Shown here in pieces: positions 34,160 to 47,051 of a stretch of 64,000 nt of DNA (position 1 is its first letter; each line of letters begins with the position of its first letter). A program made the position numbers and the translations under genes. Source of the stretch: Sycobia sp. Sy_11 (Eukaryota; Arthropoda; Insecta; Hymenoptera; Epichrysomallidae). The stretch covers positions 670,001-734,000 of the forward strand of contig JACCIC010000062.1 of assembly GCA_018907035.1 (NCBI GenBank). The letters run 5' to 3'. The notes under the pieces are model-generated. The model saw only the letters and a program-made list of their open reading frames with translations. It had not been told where the DNA came from and ran no database searches.

Positions 34160-34441
34160 CAATAGTACCAGTTTAACCAGTTTCTATGAATAGTTTAATG
34201 GTTTAATTATCATTTGATTGAATTTATAAATCTATTTATATAATAAAATCAATACTGTACTAATCAGAGTTTATTTATTCATCTATATACGCGCGCGCGC
34301 GTGCGAGCGTGTATTTACAAAAATACACACACACACACACACACACACACATAATATAAATAGATTTATTAAATGAATCAAATGATTATTAAACCATTAT
34401 ACTATTAATAGAGATTTGTTAAACTGATACTATTGAACAAT
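34154..34441. repeat. Inverted repeat with microsatellite loop
   Basis: The left arm (34154-34250) begins ATTGTTCAATAGTACCAGTT; the right arm (34351-34441) ends AAACTGATACTATTGAACAA. The loop between them contains GCGCGC and (CA)n runs (about 34290-34351). This is a fold-back-type arrangement beside a (TA)n tract. Confidence 0.82.
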
Positions 34442-35334
34442 GATTCGAATAGTAAGCCTTCTGCAGTTGAATTAGTTATCTTTTATATTTATGTAGATAA
34501 TAGAATTTTAAATTATAGACTAAAGATTTGGTTTGCTGTGTAAAATTTATTCAATTACTAACCTATCTTCATATGAACAATAGCTTAAAATTAAATTGGA
34601 AGGACATATACTTTCGCTTAAAAGTGCAAGATTACTATAATAAGAAAACTTCATTGAATGTTTTTATGAAATATATATTAAAAATGGTATTTATTGAATT
34701 TTTATGTTATTCTTTGAAAATTACTTTTCACTTTTTTCTTTGAAGGTAAATGTTAACTTTTTAGCAATAAGCATTTAAGCATTATTGCTTTAGCATTATT
34801 AATTTTCTTATGATTTACATATTAAATCAGAAAATTATCTTAGCATTATTAATTTAAATTATAATTAATTATAAAAATTTTTTAATTTATTCAGTTACGA
34901 ACTTATCGAAATTAACGAAATGAACTATTTTATGAACAAATTGAATTATTCCATATAAATATTATTAAAATTGATTGTTAATAGATTAAAATTTTATTTA
35001 TAGAATTATTTATGTATGAAGACACAAGTTTACATAATATTAAAGTAATTTCAAGGATGAACTATTGTTCTCGTAGCAGATTTTAAATATTGAATTATTT
35101 AAATTTTGGTTTCCCGTTCAGTTTTAAATAAAAAACTTTTATAAGAAAATAGTATATTTTTATTTGTATTTACAATAAAATATGTAAACTATATAAAAAC
35201 ATTCCTCATTTTCATTGATAATATTAATTATTACTATTATTTATATTTACTTGAGTACAATAAATTTATTTGTTTCTATACCAAGTTGAATAAAAATAAT
35301 TGAATTCTAATAATATGGTATAATTTTTTTTCAG

Positions 35335-35410
35335 AATTTTGTGAAAAATTAATCGAATTTAAAAAACTATGATGATCTAAATGAACGATTTCTTGAAATT
35401 ATACAAAAGT
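35335..35410 (+). pseudogene. lola: Possible frame-broken lola cassette exon
   Basis: A strong acceptor (TTTTTTTTCAG) and a strong donor (T|GTAAGTG at 35411) enclose 76 nt. That is one base off a multiple of three, and the entry frame meets TGA. The exit frame encodes YDDLNERFLEIIQK. The pattern suggests a former 1-1 cassette with an indel, or an exon used with a different partner. Confidence 0.35.
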
Positions 35411-35571
35411 GTAAGTGCTTTAGTGTTAATGTTTTTCTAATAATAACTTGAATATTATTGTATGTATTTTGATATTAAATATTAGTACAACGCATATTTA
35501 ACTTTTCATTTGAATTATTTATAATATTATAATGTATAGATAAATATTTATTTTGTTTTTTTATCCTGCAG

Positions 35572-35634
35572 GCTACTTGGATGATAACTATTGGAAAAAA
35601 GCAAGAATTTTGGAAGGAAAATTAGGAAGAAATT
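35572..35634 (+). CDS. lola: Possible lola terminal exon without fingers
   Basis: The acceptor TTTTTATCCTGCAG ends at 35571 and the array's phase gives YLDDNYWKKARILEGKLGRN followed by TAG. There is no Cys/His finger. It could be a genuine short terminal exon ending a finger-less isoform, or the start of a decayed finger exon. DLFWKKS after the acceptor at 23074 is weakly similar to DNYWKKA. Confidence 0.3.
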
Positions 35635-36518
35635 AGCAAAATAATCAATTTGTCAAATATAAATCTGAAATTTGAAAGCTTTATTCTTTCTATCTCAAAA
35701 TCTACATCCATAAAATTGGATAATAAACATATAATAATAGACGAGAATTAAATTATTATTCCAACTTAAAAATCTATTTAGATATAACATAACTTAACGG
35801 TACTTTAAACATTTATGTACTGTTTCTGAATATTAAGTATTAATAATAATAAAAAAATAGATTAGAAGGTTTAGATAGATGATTGAACTAATGAAATATA
35901 TTTATTATTTTGTTTATTTGAAAATCGCTTACTACAGAGGTTTTGGGTAAGGTGTTTTGGAAGTGCTCTGCGATAAAAAATGAAGAAGTTACAACGTTGG
36001 TCTAAACGAAAAAGTTCTTTTAACTCATATAAGAATAATAAAAAATAAAAATACCCAGAGAAATATGTTAGGGAGTTCTAGTAAAACTGATTAGATTTAG
36101 AAAATGGTGGTCTTAAAAGTTAATTTTTTACATGCAATTTCATAACAAACTGCTAATAATATTTTCTTTCATATAGAAGTTATAGCGCAATTAGAAAAAT
36201 TTATTACATTGATTTGATTGATTTCATATTAACGTAATTTGTATAATAACTAACGAAGTTATTTGTCATGCTCATTTGAACAAACTGTTCTGAGAAAAGT
36301 CGGTTATAAAACCAAGTGTCTAACAGTATTAAAATAATAAAGTATTGTTTAAGATCTTCAATGGCTACTATACTTTTTAGCACATATATAAATGAAAGCA
36401 GTTTGATTATTCAAAGATAAGGATTGTAAGCATATTATTTCGATCAACTCTAATATTCAGTTAGTTAATTATTTATATTTTAAGCTCCATTACTATTAAA
36501 TACTATGGGATAAATATA

Positions 36519-36589
<71 letters not shown>

Positions 36590-38280
36590 TAATGTAGTAG
36601 AAAATTTAATATTTAATATTATATCCTATAATAAATATGTAATAGTGTATGTTTTATATATACAAATGAATTTACAGTAAGCATAATTAGTCGTTTTGTA
36701 TTATACTGTGTAAACTGCTCATAATCTTTTTTATAAAGACCTTTATATAGAAAAACTGACAAAATATAAATAAGCACTAGCGATGAAGTATAAATGCATG
36801 TTACAGCCCCTGTGAATTTCTGATTAAAGACTTCTGTTTCTGACAGTTCATGCATAACCGCGAAATTTAAATCAAATCGGCACAACATTTATTTACAATA
36901 GTTTTTCGTGAAAAAATTACTATGAAAATAAATTTCAGAAAATTTATGAATAATAGTATGTAAGAAAACTTGATTTACAAATGCAAAATATGAATTTCCA
37001 CTTAGAATTCTGAGGTTGCAATATTAATTAAGGTTAAAATAAATCGGATCTACATTCAAAATAGTAATGATACTTAATATATTTTATAATTACAGACTTA
37101 AAATACTTGATTTACTATTGATATTAATTTATTCGATAACGACTTTTAGAGTAATCTTTCTGCTAGAAACAATAAATAAAAGTTGCTCTGGTTTGATTAA
37201 AATATAATGGTTATGTATAAGATTTCAAATACATAAGTGAAAATATGTATAAGTAAAACGACCTTGTAAGGGCTTAGACAAGAAAAAGAATAGAAAATCA
37301 AGAATAAGGAGAACATGTATTGTTAACTTAATCTAGTATTTATGCGACGATTTGTGCATTCGTGATAAGTGCATTGTCATCTTTTCTGTAGAACGGCCTT
37401 TGATACGAAATTCACAGCACTAATCTGACCTGAAGGCATAGCAACGAAAATAATATAAAATGAAGTGTCTTATAAAGGATTATCATTAGGTATTTCTACA
37501 AGTTTCTTAAAATTAATGTATTCATTGTATATATTATTATTATTAATACAACTTTGAAGATTATAGTCTTAATTTATTTTATAGAAATCATACTACTGTA
37601 GCTTTTATGTGGTACTGAATAATTCTTAAAGTATTACGTATAAGTATTACGTATCGGTAGTTTTAAATAATTTAATTCAATCTTCCAAAGAATGCTAATT
37701 TCAATTAAAGTTACAATAAAAAATCTATTAATATGCAGAAAATTATATATTTTTTTATGACTATTGCCCTTAGGAGTCGAATAATCAATATTTTAAGATT
37801 TATGCCTATATATATGTTTAAAGTAAATATATAATAACCTCCCTATCAATAATCAGATGGGTATAAAAATTAATTTGCATTTAATCCAACGAAATTTACT
37901 AGAACTTTCTAAATGATGAATGAATATTTATGTAGTCATTTATCACTATTAGCATTATTTTTACTTGATCTAACAGCTTATTTTATTTAGCAGAGCTTCA
38001 TTTAATTTTGAGCTTAGTAATTGAGCATCCAATTTTAAATCCAATTTTACGTAAATTGACGAATGAGTATACATGAAAGATATATCAGAGCAGGTAATAC
38101 ATCCGTATTTTATAATATAATGACGAAACTTATAAGTTGCGACACGGTTCAATGTTTTCATTGCCATAGCTTACCCGGTTGCCCTTACTTCCTAGTACGT
38201 CCGAAAATCCAATCCCAAAATCGTTCCGTGTCTCAGCCCCAAAGCGCGAGTCTAAAATAATTCTCTCTGATCGTTTGCAG

Positions 38281-38663
38281 CTTGGGAGTTGACAGAATAC
38301 ATCTCGTCAAAAACGCTGCGCCGCCGACGCCGGCGAAGCCTCATAAAGTCAGTTGAGCAGCAGCAAGAACTGGCTCCGAAGATCATCGAGCTCCCGGTCC
38401 CGTGCGAGCGCCCGGAGGATTTGCCGAGCTATCGGGGTACCCCCAAGAATTTCCAGTGCCCGAAGTGCCCCAAGCGCTTCTCGGCCAAGAGCAGCGTTGT
38501 CCAGCACATAAAATACGACTGCAATCGACAGCCCAGGTTTGCATGTCCCTATTGCAGCATTCAGAGTAAGTGGCCGTTCAGCCTCTACAAGCACGTGCGC
38601 AAGGTGCACCCTGGATTAAGGGTTTATTGCAACGATTTGTTGCGCAACGAAGCTATTCAATGA
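38281..38663 (+). CDS. lola: lola alternative terminal exon, two-finger type
   Basis: The acceptor GATCGTTTGCAG ends at 38280; 126 codons run to TGA. The N-terminal part has a strongly basic run (LRRRRRRSLIK), which could serve as a nuclear localisation signal, then a linker with ELPVPCERPEDLPSYRGTP. Finger 1 is FQCPKCPKRFSAKSSVVQH...DC (C2HC), finger 2 FACPYCSIQSKWPFSLYKHVRKVH (C2H2), joined by NRQPR. The tail is GLRVYCNDLLRNEAIQ. Codons are very GC-rich against the AT-rich surroundings. AATAAA at 38772 is a likely polyA signal. Confidence 0.93.
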
Positions 38664-41600
38664 TCTATTTCTACCATTCAACGTCGCACGATTGAGGGAT
38701 TTCAATTCCAAAAATCTGCTTGAGAATTTACAATGCCATACGATAAATGTTCAAGACAATATTTTGCTTCAAATAAAACCGCGACATTTATTCTACGAGT
38801 ATGCTTATCTGAGGTACAAAGAACATTGTCTGCCTTCCAGAAGCAAGAAAACCCTTTTTTGCTTTTTGAGATTGAATTTAATATAAATTTTCCTATAATG
38901 TCATGATTCAAAAAATGCAGTTGACAAAAACATTGACTTTAAAATCCTACATGCTTTCGAATGTAATTATTATGTATTGACAAAGTATAATGATAAGTAA
39001 AATTTTTTGCGTTAAAATTTCGGATTCATTTGTAGTGATAATTTTGCCATATTTTAAGCATTGAAATTTAACACACTGCTTTTTTCCTTTAAGACTGATA
39101 ATACGTCTATTGAATAGTATGTATCGTCACATACGAGATCTATTAAACTAATACATGTATTTTAAGAGATGGATCACGCGTGTGTTTATATAGTTTGCAG
39201 AAATAGGTTCGATCGTAGAGATTAATTTTTAGAAATTAGTTCAATATCAGAATATAGGATATTATTGATATTTACTATTTTCTTAATAACGAAGAGTCAC
39301 AAAAATATTCAAGTACTTTTTTTACATATTTTAAGATACTAAAATTTAATTTCAAGACTGTTATTAATACTTTACCATGTTAGATCTAATTTTTATTAAA
39401 TACATTTTGAAATATCCTTATTATATTACAATGATATTATTAAATAATATCATTGTAATATCTTGTAATAAAAAGCGATTCCGAAAATTGTTGAAAGTTG
39501 ACGGAAAGTAGTTATGTGGTTAGCACCGAAAATCATAATTACATATCTTGCACAGGATTTAGCATACATAGTAGATTTTTGTATTTAAGTCCATTGTTTA
39601 ACTAATAGTCTAATAAGCTTTTTATTTTTACTTCCGATTACTTTTATGAAATACCATATACCTCCAATCGGCAACGTCAATGAAAAACTTGTAATAGCAC
39701 GCAGTAGATATGCACTAAAACAATAGTAAACATGTTATAATTACATGAACAAAATTTATTTTTTACACTATTACGTAGTGTGTCTAATAGATTCATTAAA
39801 GATTTATTACAGGATTCGTCATACTTATATGCATTTTAAAATAGATATATTTTATAATCCTGCTATTTGTTTTAACAGAAATTTGACTTAACGCTTAAGA
39901 TTAAGAATACGGGCCAGGCGACCCACAAGTATTATGTAAATGCTTACTATTTTAATTGTATTTCTGTTGTCTTCGAAACAAAAATTTCAAATGACCGAGT
40001 AAGTTGAGCTCTAATTAAATTAACAGATATGTGATTGCTGGAACGGTTATTAAAAAATAAGAAACTATCGAAAAATACATATGTTTATATTGTATGACAA
40101 TTTTGTCTAGTTGTGTAACAAAGATTAATATCGAGAACTAAACAAAGTTAATGAATTAAATAAAAACTATATAAAAAGGCAAAAAATGTTGAGTGATTTA
40201 AACGAGACTACAGCACATTTATACTAAAATTCTTTCTTGAATTTATTAATTTTAATGAAAAAAATTACTAATTGATTAAAAATGATATTATAGCAAGTAG
40301 TAACAAATAAATCTATCTCTTAAATTTTTTCTAAATATTTCATTTACTCAACTAACTTCAAGAATGTAATTTTTTTCAGGTTCTAAACATTACAGAAGAC
40401 AGAAAAAAGTAAAAAAAATCTTCTTTATTTCATTATTAACGGTAAGAAGTTTGAGCGAAATGTAATCTTGCTCTGCATAGATTTGTTTAACTGAGCAATT
40501 TATGACATGGCAAATGCAAATTATATTGTTTGCTATAATTTACTATGGGTAACGCATACATGAAATTGGAATATAATGCAGACTTAATAATATGAATAGT
40601 CTTAACCATTAAGATAAAAATTTATTATTTCTTGTCAACTTCATCGTTGTAAAATCGGTTTTTCGATTTTATAGTTACCTATATAATATTTTAAGCAACT
40701 TTGTGCGTTCAACTAATTTTTGTTATTATTTCTATTGTTAATATTATTGTTATTATCTTATTATTATTATATTTGTCGATCAGAATTTATTTTATTTTAT
40801 AAAGTAAATAAGGATTTGAAAAACTTTTACTCTTCGTGCATTTGTAGCATCTAATGTAACTGTACCGCAATTATAAAATTAAAGAGAATATTTCTGTGGA
40901 CAAAGTAAATCGTGTAAGTTTGTTTTTCGTTTAAGCGTCTCATATTTTTTGTGTATTACTCGAAATAGTAAAAATATAATGTTCAATACGAAAATCTATC
41001 AAGTTTCATAAATGAAAGTTTTGTTGCCTTTCAATATCCTGTTATTTAAAATATTTTCTTTATATTAATTGGGAGAGAGTCGTTATCATGAAACACAGAT
41101 TTTATTGAAATTAATTCACTTTTGTTCTTAATTTCTAAATACACGATTCTTAGAGGAGCTAGTAATCTTTCCAAATTTCCTTTCTTTTGGAAATGCGTGG
41201 TTCTTATAGAAACGTATGCTTTCCCGATGAAGTGATTGCAAGTCCATTTTCATATATTTCTGAATATCATCTACTTATATTTTATTAATATAAATGCATT
41301 TAATAAATAAAATAATTTACAAATAATAAGAATCTCAACTGTATAATTAACGTGAGATTATACTAAAGCATTAAATGCACACAGATAAATATGTATTAGT
41401 ATTATATTTGTATTCGTGGTACATTATAATCTAAACTTTTTTATCTATTATGCTTATTATTTTTCGATGATTTTATTTATTCAATATACCAAAATTGGTA
41501 TTAGGAAGCACGAACTTCAAAATTCAAAGATACATAAAAATATTTTAAGGTAAGCCATTGTGAAAGTATGCAGTTCTAAAAGATTGGCAGATCTCCACAA

Positions 41601-42164
41601 CAGAAGAGAATGTGTATTAATAAGTATTAGGAGGAGGAACTACTTTGGAAAATATCATTTCAGATAACAAGATTAATGATTAATTAATTTTAATAAAATC
41701 AATGATTCCCAGTAGAGATGCTTTCCTTGTAATTCAACAAACTGTAGTGTGTGCTTGGAAACAAATACAAAAATTTTTTTAAATATTTTTTGTTAAAATA
41801 TCGAATATTCATAGACATATGTTGATTATTTTATTCGTAGGTCTCCTATATAGTACAAATATTTTAATTTCGAGAAATATAAATTATGAAATCTTTGTTT
41901 CTTTGTGTACTGGATCAGATAAACTCCGAATGCTTTACATTTGTTCGTTTAGAAGGTCATTAAAATTACTCAACAATATAAGAGTTAACAATGAATCCTC
42001 TTTCGGTATTAGGACAAGTAATACTTGCAACTAACAAGGATCCCCTGCACTAATATTCTTTCATATGCAATTTTATAAAAACATGATATTTATTCTTAAT
42101 TTATTATGAAAAATTAATTAATTACGAAAAAACAGTATTGATAAAAGATAATTATAAATTTTAG
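38664..42164. other. Long AT-rich intron
   Basis: A perfect short palindrome (ATATTACAATGATATTATTA and its complement) lies at about 39422-39460. An acceptor/donor pair at 40380-40441 encloses 62 nt in an incompatible phase. A second pair at 41505-41549 encloses 45 nt in the right phase but ends with TAA (see findings). No intact exon was found. Confidence 0.4.
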
Positions 42165-42432
42165 GTACGAGCTGGCTACGTGTAGTTGCTGTTGATCAGA
42201 TAAATACTTTAAACTTTCTGGATCATGCTTCGATATCATTCTTAGAGGAAATAAATCCACTAGAAAATAAATTTGCATGTCCTAATTGTTTCCACTCTTA
42301 AAAAAACAAGTACGACTTGACGAGGCACCTGAAGCACAAATGCGGTAAGTTTGCTCATAAATATCCAGTGTGCCCATACCAAAGCGTACGAATTGCAAAC
42401 CTTAAACGACACATTTCGTCTAATCACGAATG
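42165..42432 (+). pseudogene. lola: Decayed lola two-finger terminal exon
   Basis: The acceptor AATTTTAG ends at 42164 and the shared phase reads TSWLRVVAVDQINTLNFLDH and on to KFACPNCFHS, then TAA at 42299-42301 inside finger 1. Past the stop the same frame continues KNKYDLTRHLKHKC (end of a C2HC finger), then CPYQSVRIANLKRHISSNHE and TGA. The second cysteine of finger 2 is Gln (CPYQ instead of CPYC), so two separate lesions destroy the module. Apart from these, frame and spacing are preserved, which points to fairly recent loss. Confidence 0.85.
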
Positions 42433-43361
42433 ACTGTATACGGTGAGTTTTAATAACGACATCTAATTGATCTGTTTTATGGTTTTTAATACCACTCAAA
42501 TAAAAAAGAAGAAAAGTATTAAGATTAAGAGGCTAAATTATGTAAGCTATGTACATATTTAATATTAGATTGGGATATCAAAAAGTGCCTCTTGTGTTAT
42601 AAAAAGTTGAGCTGGATCATTTGTAGATAAAAGTTTCGTTAAAAACGCTATATAAAAAGTCACCTACCTTTCTTATCATGTATTTTATGGCTAACACACT
42701 ATAAATTTATGGTAGCAATACTTTACAATATATAGAAAATAATCATCAAAACAAAAAAGAATCTATGTAAAGGATAATTAATTATTAAATTTTTAAGGAA
42801 AATAAAAATCAAAAATGTGATATTCATACATATTCACAATTATACGCTTTTCATTGATAACGACATCGATAATACACAAAATAATTTTTTAGATTTACAA
42901 TAGATAAATTAAAATAACAATTATTTTATTATTTATCTATAAAATATGAATATAAATTCCTATAGCGTAAATACTGTGTAAATACTGTGTAATAATATGT
43001 CATCGTTATTTTTTATATATTGTAGTCATAGTTGTGGAAAATATCGTTCATCACTAATGTGCAAGTTATGCGTTCACCTTGTTCACATCAATGACGAAAT
43101 GAACTATCATAGACAGTAAATGTTGACTTTATTATATGTTGTCTTACAACAGTTTTGTAAAAGTGTAAATTAACATTGACTAAATTACAATAACTCATTA
43201 TTAAATACAATAACTCATTATTAAATCTAACTAAATTATTGAATTGATGGAAAATTGTCTAATTCAAAATTTTTACATACACTATCATGAAACAAAATTG
43301 ATCATTAAATCGACCAACTTAATAAATTATTTATCTACTCTCAACAGATTATCTTTTCAAA

Positions 43362-43418
<57 letters not shown>

Positions 43419-43612
43419 CATATTCCCTACACAATTGAAAGAAAAATAGAAATATTGAAAGAATTATTTATGATAATCCAATCTGAACGGAAATATTTTA
43501 CATCCCTGCCATAATAATAATAACTCCATAAGAATTTGAACAGGATTCAACATTCTCCACACTAGAATTTGATATGAAGAAGCTGGCTAAAGAATTTTTA
43601 ATAAATGAAAAA

Positions 43613-43672
<60 letters not shown>

Positions 43673-45008
43673 GAAAAAAAATTAGAGCAATTTATATTAG
43701 CTGCATAAAAAGTTACAAGAGCATTGAAGCTATTCGATGTTGATGACCGATTTAAACTAGAGTAAACAAAGTAACTTTGATTATCTTCTAAATGAGCCCT
43801 GCATAGTTTTAAGATATAAGATTAAGAGATATAGTACTTTCTCTCTTACAATTACAGTAGATTAAATTACAGTAGATCTAGTAGATTAAATTATAGTAGA
43901 TACAATGACAGTGAATATAGTAGATGAAATTATAGTAAATACAATTACAGTTGATTTCTGTAATTAACTTAGTTATATTCTATCAGGTGCGAACAAAGAA
44001 TAGAAGTTTAAACAAATATGTTTTAATGAATTTGTTGAGGACTAAAATGGCAATAAATTAATACTGAAGCAAATAGGTGTTTCGTAAATAATTTCTTTAC
44101 TCCAAAGATGCTAATTATTTGAAATTCATTGCACCAAGTCCCTTGTTTATTACTCGCTATCTAATGTATGACTCCGCTTAAATGCTGTGGTCGTTTGACG
44201 TCTGGTTGATAAATGCGCAATATTTACGCTTCTCCCTGTATGTGTCTCTAATGTCTGACCTTACACTGTACATCTATCTCCTCTGGTCATAACTTTTACA
44301 TCTGTAGTTTTTGTTCCTAGCAAATTATATTTATAATTTCGGTTGAGTCGTCGATTCGTATATTTTCTCAGTCGACAATAACTAAGAAGCTACGTATTTA
44401 CTTTACTTATATTATAATTCTTTGAATTCTATATTTTAGGCGTGATTTTCATGGTTTTTAAATACTGTCCATGATAGTTTAATTATGTAATTATGTATAG
44501 TTAATTCATATTTAGCAAAACTAAGGAAAAAAATTTGACAGGATAATTTACTAGCAACTAGTGACATTAAAATATGTTTATTTTTTATTTCTAATTTATT
44601 AGATCATTCAAAATTTTAGAATGCCATGATTGCGCCGAGGATCTGAATTATGTTTCATTTTAAGAAAACTAATAATGATCGATGATTTAACAATTTACTA
44701 TATTCTCCGATGTTCATATTTGGCGTATCAAATTTTCTAGTCAAGTAATCAAAATATAACTATAACTAACAGAATGTCAGAGCAGCGGTATTATCATCTT
44801 TATGTTTTTAATAGAAAATTGTATTTCTATATTTCATTTATTGTATGCAAATTTAGGTTATTGGCAATGTAATATAGCATCTACCAAAAAGAAGATGAAA
44901 AATTTGCAATTTCTAAATAAAGACGACCTGATAAAAAATGTATATTGTCTGTTTAATTTATAAACATAATATAGTTAGATCAGCATAAACTATCCACATA
45001 TTTAAAAA
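42433..45008. other. AT-rich intron with microsatellites
   Basis: It contains (TA)n at about 43367-43416 and a pure (GA)n run at about 43615-43669. Direct repeats of a TACAGTAGAT unit occur near 43850-43950. A higher-GC segment at 44150-44400 ends with AACTAAGAAGCTACGTATTT, a block that recurs near 63410. No exon was seen. Confidence 0.4.
43615..43669. repeat. (GA)n microsatellite
   Basis: A pure GA dinucleotide run of about 55 bp, the only long GA tract among many TA tracts in this window. Confidence 0.95.
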
Positions 45009-45460
45009 TTAATAAATATTTTTTCATTGGTCTTACAGTCCAATCAAATCAATCGAAAACAATACATTAACATTGATACATCAATACACAAAAATAATAA
45101 AAATTAAAATTAAAATTAAAAATTATAATGACTGTCAGACTGTCTTTGTATACAGTCACCCCCGTAAACTAATCTGAAAATAAAATATTAGCTGAAAAAA
45201 TTTTTGTTAGTAAAGTACAATCTGACTGTCCCCAATACCCTTACCTAATTGAAGATCCAGTCCAACGTTTCGAGCTCGCTACGGCTCCTCATCAGGGACT
45301 CAATTTATTTTTATTATTTTGGTGAATTGATGTATTAATGTTAATGTAGATATGTATTGATATTGTTACGTATTGTTTTCGATTGATTTGATTGGACTGT
45401 AAGACCAATGGAAAAATATTTATTCATTTGTATATAAGCAGTCGACAAAAGTACAATTAA
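45009..45460 (-). mobile_element. Inverted-end element with hammerhead-like motif
   Basis: The left end TTAATAAATATTTTTTCATT and GGTCTTACAGTCCAATCAAA return as their reverse complement at about 45385-45422. The right side continues with CAGTCGACAAAAGTACAATT, as in the copies at 4289, 59759 and 62917. On the minus strand at 45300-45259 it holds the order CTGATGA, hairpin, GAAAC, GTT, with flanking AGTCC/GGACT pairing. No protein is encoded. Confidence 0.75.
45259..45300 (-). ncRNA. Hammerhead-ribozyme-like motif (minimal type I)
   Basis: Read on the minus strand: AGUCC, CUGAUGA, one G, stem GAGC...GCUC, GAAA, CGUU, then GGACU. AGUCC and GGACU form stem I (5 bp), and CUGANGA and GAAA are the conserved core. 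The very short ACGU helix III is that of the minimal hammerheads known in Penelope-like elements, which work as dimers. Cleavage would fall after the U of CGUU. The core is seen directly; activity is inferred. One unpaired base between CUGAUGA and stem II departs from the ideal. Confidence 0.55.
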
Positions 45461-45627
45461 AGTATCCATATATTTGAAGATTTTTTGAAATAAGGAAAAA
45501 TAATTCAATACTTGCGGGTATCAAATAACTATTGAAAATAGACATTTCTGAAAATTCTCGAGCATATTTTGATGTATCGCTCTTGTGAATTCCCATTCAA
45601 TTGATTGATCTATCATTTTTTTTACAG

Positions 45628-45962
45628 GCAATATGCGACAGCGAAGCAAGTCTGCTAATGTTAGCCACACGATCAGGTCGGCAAGCTCTACCATCGGACG
45701 GGGCAAGAAGGTTCGTTATTGCAAACCTAGGTTAAACGATCAACAATACAATAACGAAACCGGCAAATACCATTGCCCCAAGTGCAATAATGGATACGGG
45801 AGAAAAGACTCCATGATCGCGCATTATCGCTACGAATGCGGCAAGGCACCGAGGTACAAGTGTCCCTACTGCCTGCATGCCAGCAAGAAATCGTCCAACA
45901 TCTATCAGCACGTCAGATATGTTCATCCTGACAAGCATGTTACTCTTGTTAAACTGTACTAA
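45628..45962 (+). CDS. lola: lola alternative terminal exon, two-finger type
   Basis: The acceptor TTTTTTTTACAG ends at 45627; 110 codons in the shared phase run to TAA. A basic, Ser-rich linker (MRQRSKSANVSHTIR, then GRGKKVRYCKPR) precedes finger 1, YHCPKCNNGYGRKDSMIAHYRYEC (C2HC), and finger 2, YKCPYCLHASKKSSNIYQHVRYVH (C2H2), joined by GKAPR. The tail DKHVTLVKLY ends the protein two residues after the hydrophobic motif. Candidate polyA signal: AATAAA at 46188. A (TA)n run starts only about 30 nt after the stop. Confidence 0.94.
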
Positions 45963-45990
45963 TTTATAAACGTAAGATTAGCCGCCGTAA

Positions 45991-46055
<65 letters not shown>

Positions 46056-46993
46056 CAAGACAGTTTTTTTTTATATCAGCTTGTTGGAAAAGTGTCTTTG
46101 TATCTATGTAAAAATTCACTAAGCATTATTGTGCATCGGAATACTAGCCTGGAGAACATCATTACTAATTAATCGTCAGATAGCTGTAATAAATTTAAGT
46201 TATTACGTACGCCCGCAAGATATTAATTCTGCCTTAAATTATAGATAAATAATATAAAAAGAGAAATGTATTCAGTATTGTTAATTTTCTTTTATTTGCA
46301 GCATTAGCACAGAAAAAAGTGGTTTGTAGGAAGACTTGATGAATATATAACTATGCATTTTGATGTGCTAAATTCGAATCTCAAGCTAGATTTATAGTAT
46401 GTCGTTAGGTCCGATTGTGCTTTAAGTTCAGAAAATTCCGTTTATAACCTTTTTAACCAAATTTTTTAATATTTATTAAAATATTACATATAACATTTTC
46501 AAAAACTGTTTTACACATATTAAATTATATTGAATATTAAATTCTATAACAAATATAAATAAAACTTTATAATGAAAAAATTACAATTATAATTATAATC
46601 AAAAACTAAAAACTTATATATTTATAAATTTATAAATTTATATATATTTATAAATTTTTACATCTTAATTTTATTCAATATGAAATAAATAATGTGTATG
46701 TCGTATAAGTTCCGCTTATTTCTATTCATTGTGAATGTTATACTTAATAAATTGTATTTATTGAATTTATCATAGAATATTGTATTATTACAATCAATAT
46801 AGTTAAACTTACTATACTTTTCTATAAAAAATAATACGTTTCTTGAAAAAAATTGAAATAGTTTAAAATTATTATTAAAATGATATTATATTTTCAAATT
46901 TAAGAACTTAAGTAATTATCAAATATTATTTTGTTTCAGATAATCTACGATAAACGTAAATGAAATCGTTAAATATAACATCTTACCAATTCG

Positions 46994-47051
<58 letters not shown>

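Larger units (their letters stand above)
34442..38280. other. Long AT-rich intron
   Basis: It contains a (TA)n run at about 36519-36586. Two possible exon relics are annotated separately at 35335 and 35572. The minus-strand 89-codon frame at 36619-36888 has no recognisable similarity. The rest is unremarkable up to the acceptor at 38280. Confidence 0.4.

Noticed and set aside
36619..36888. 89-codon minus-strand frame
   Set aside because: No similarity recognised, no splice or promoter context; kept only as a note.
40380..40441. Acceptor/donor pair around 62 nt (SKHYRRQKKVKKIFFISLLT)
   Set aside because: Good sites, but the donor phase does not match any downstream finger exon; the peptide is low-complexity.
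46302..46340. Acceptor TTTATTTGCAG followed by LAQKKVVCRKT and stop
   Set aside because: Too short to judge and lacks fingers.
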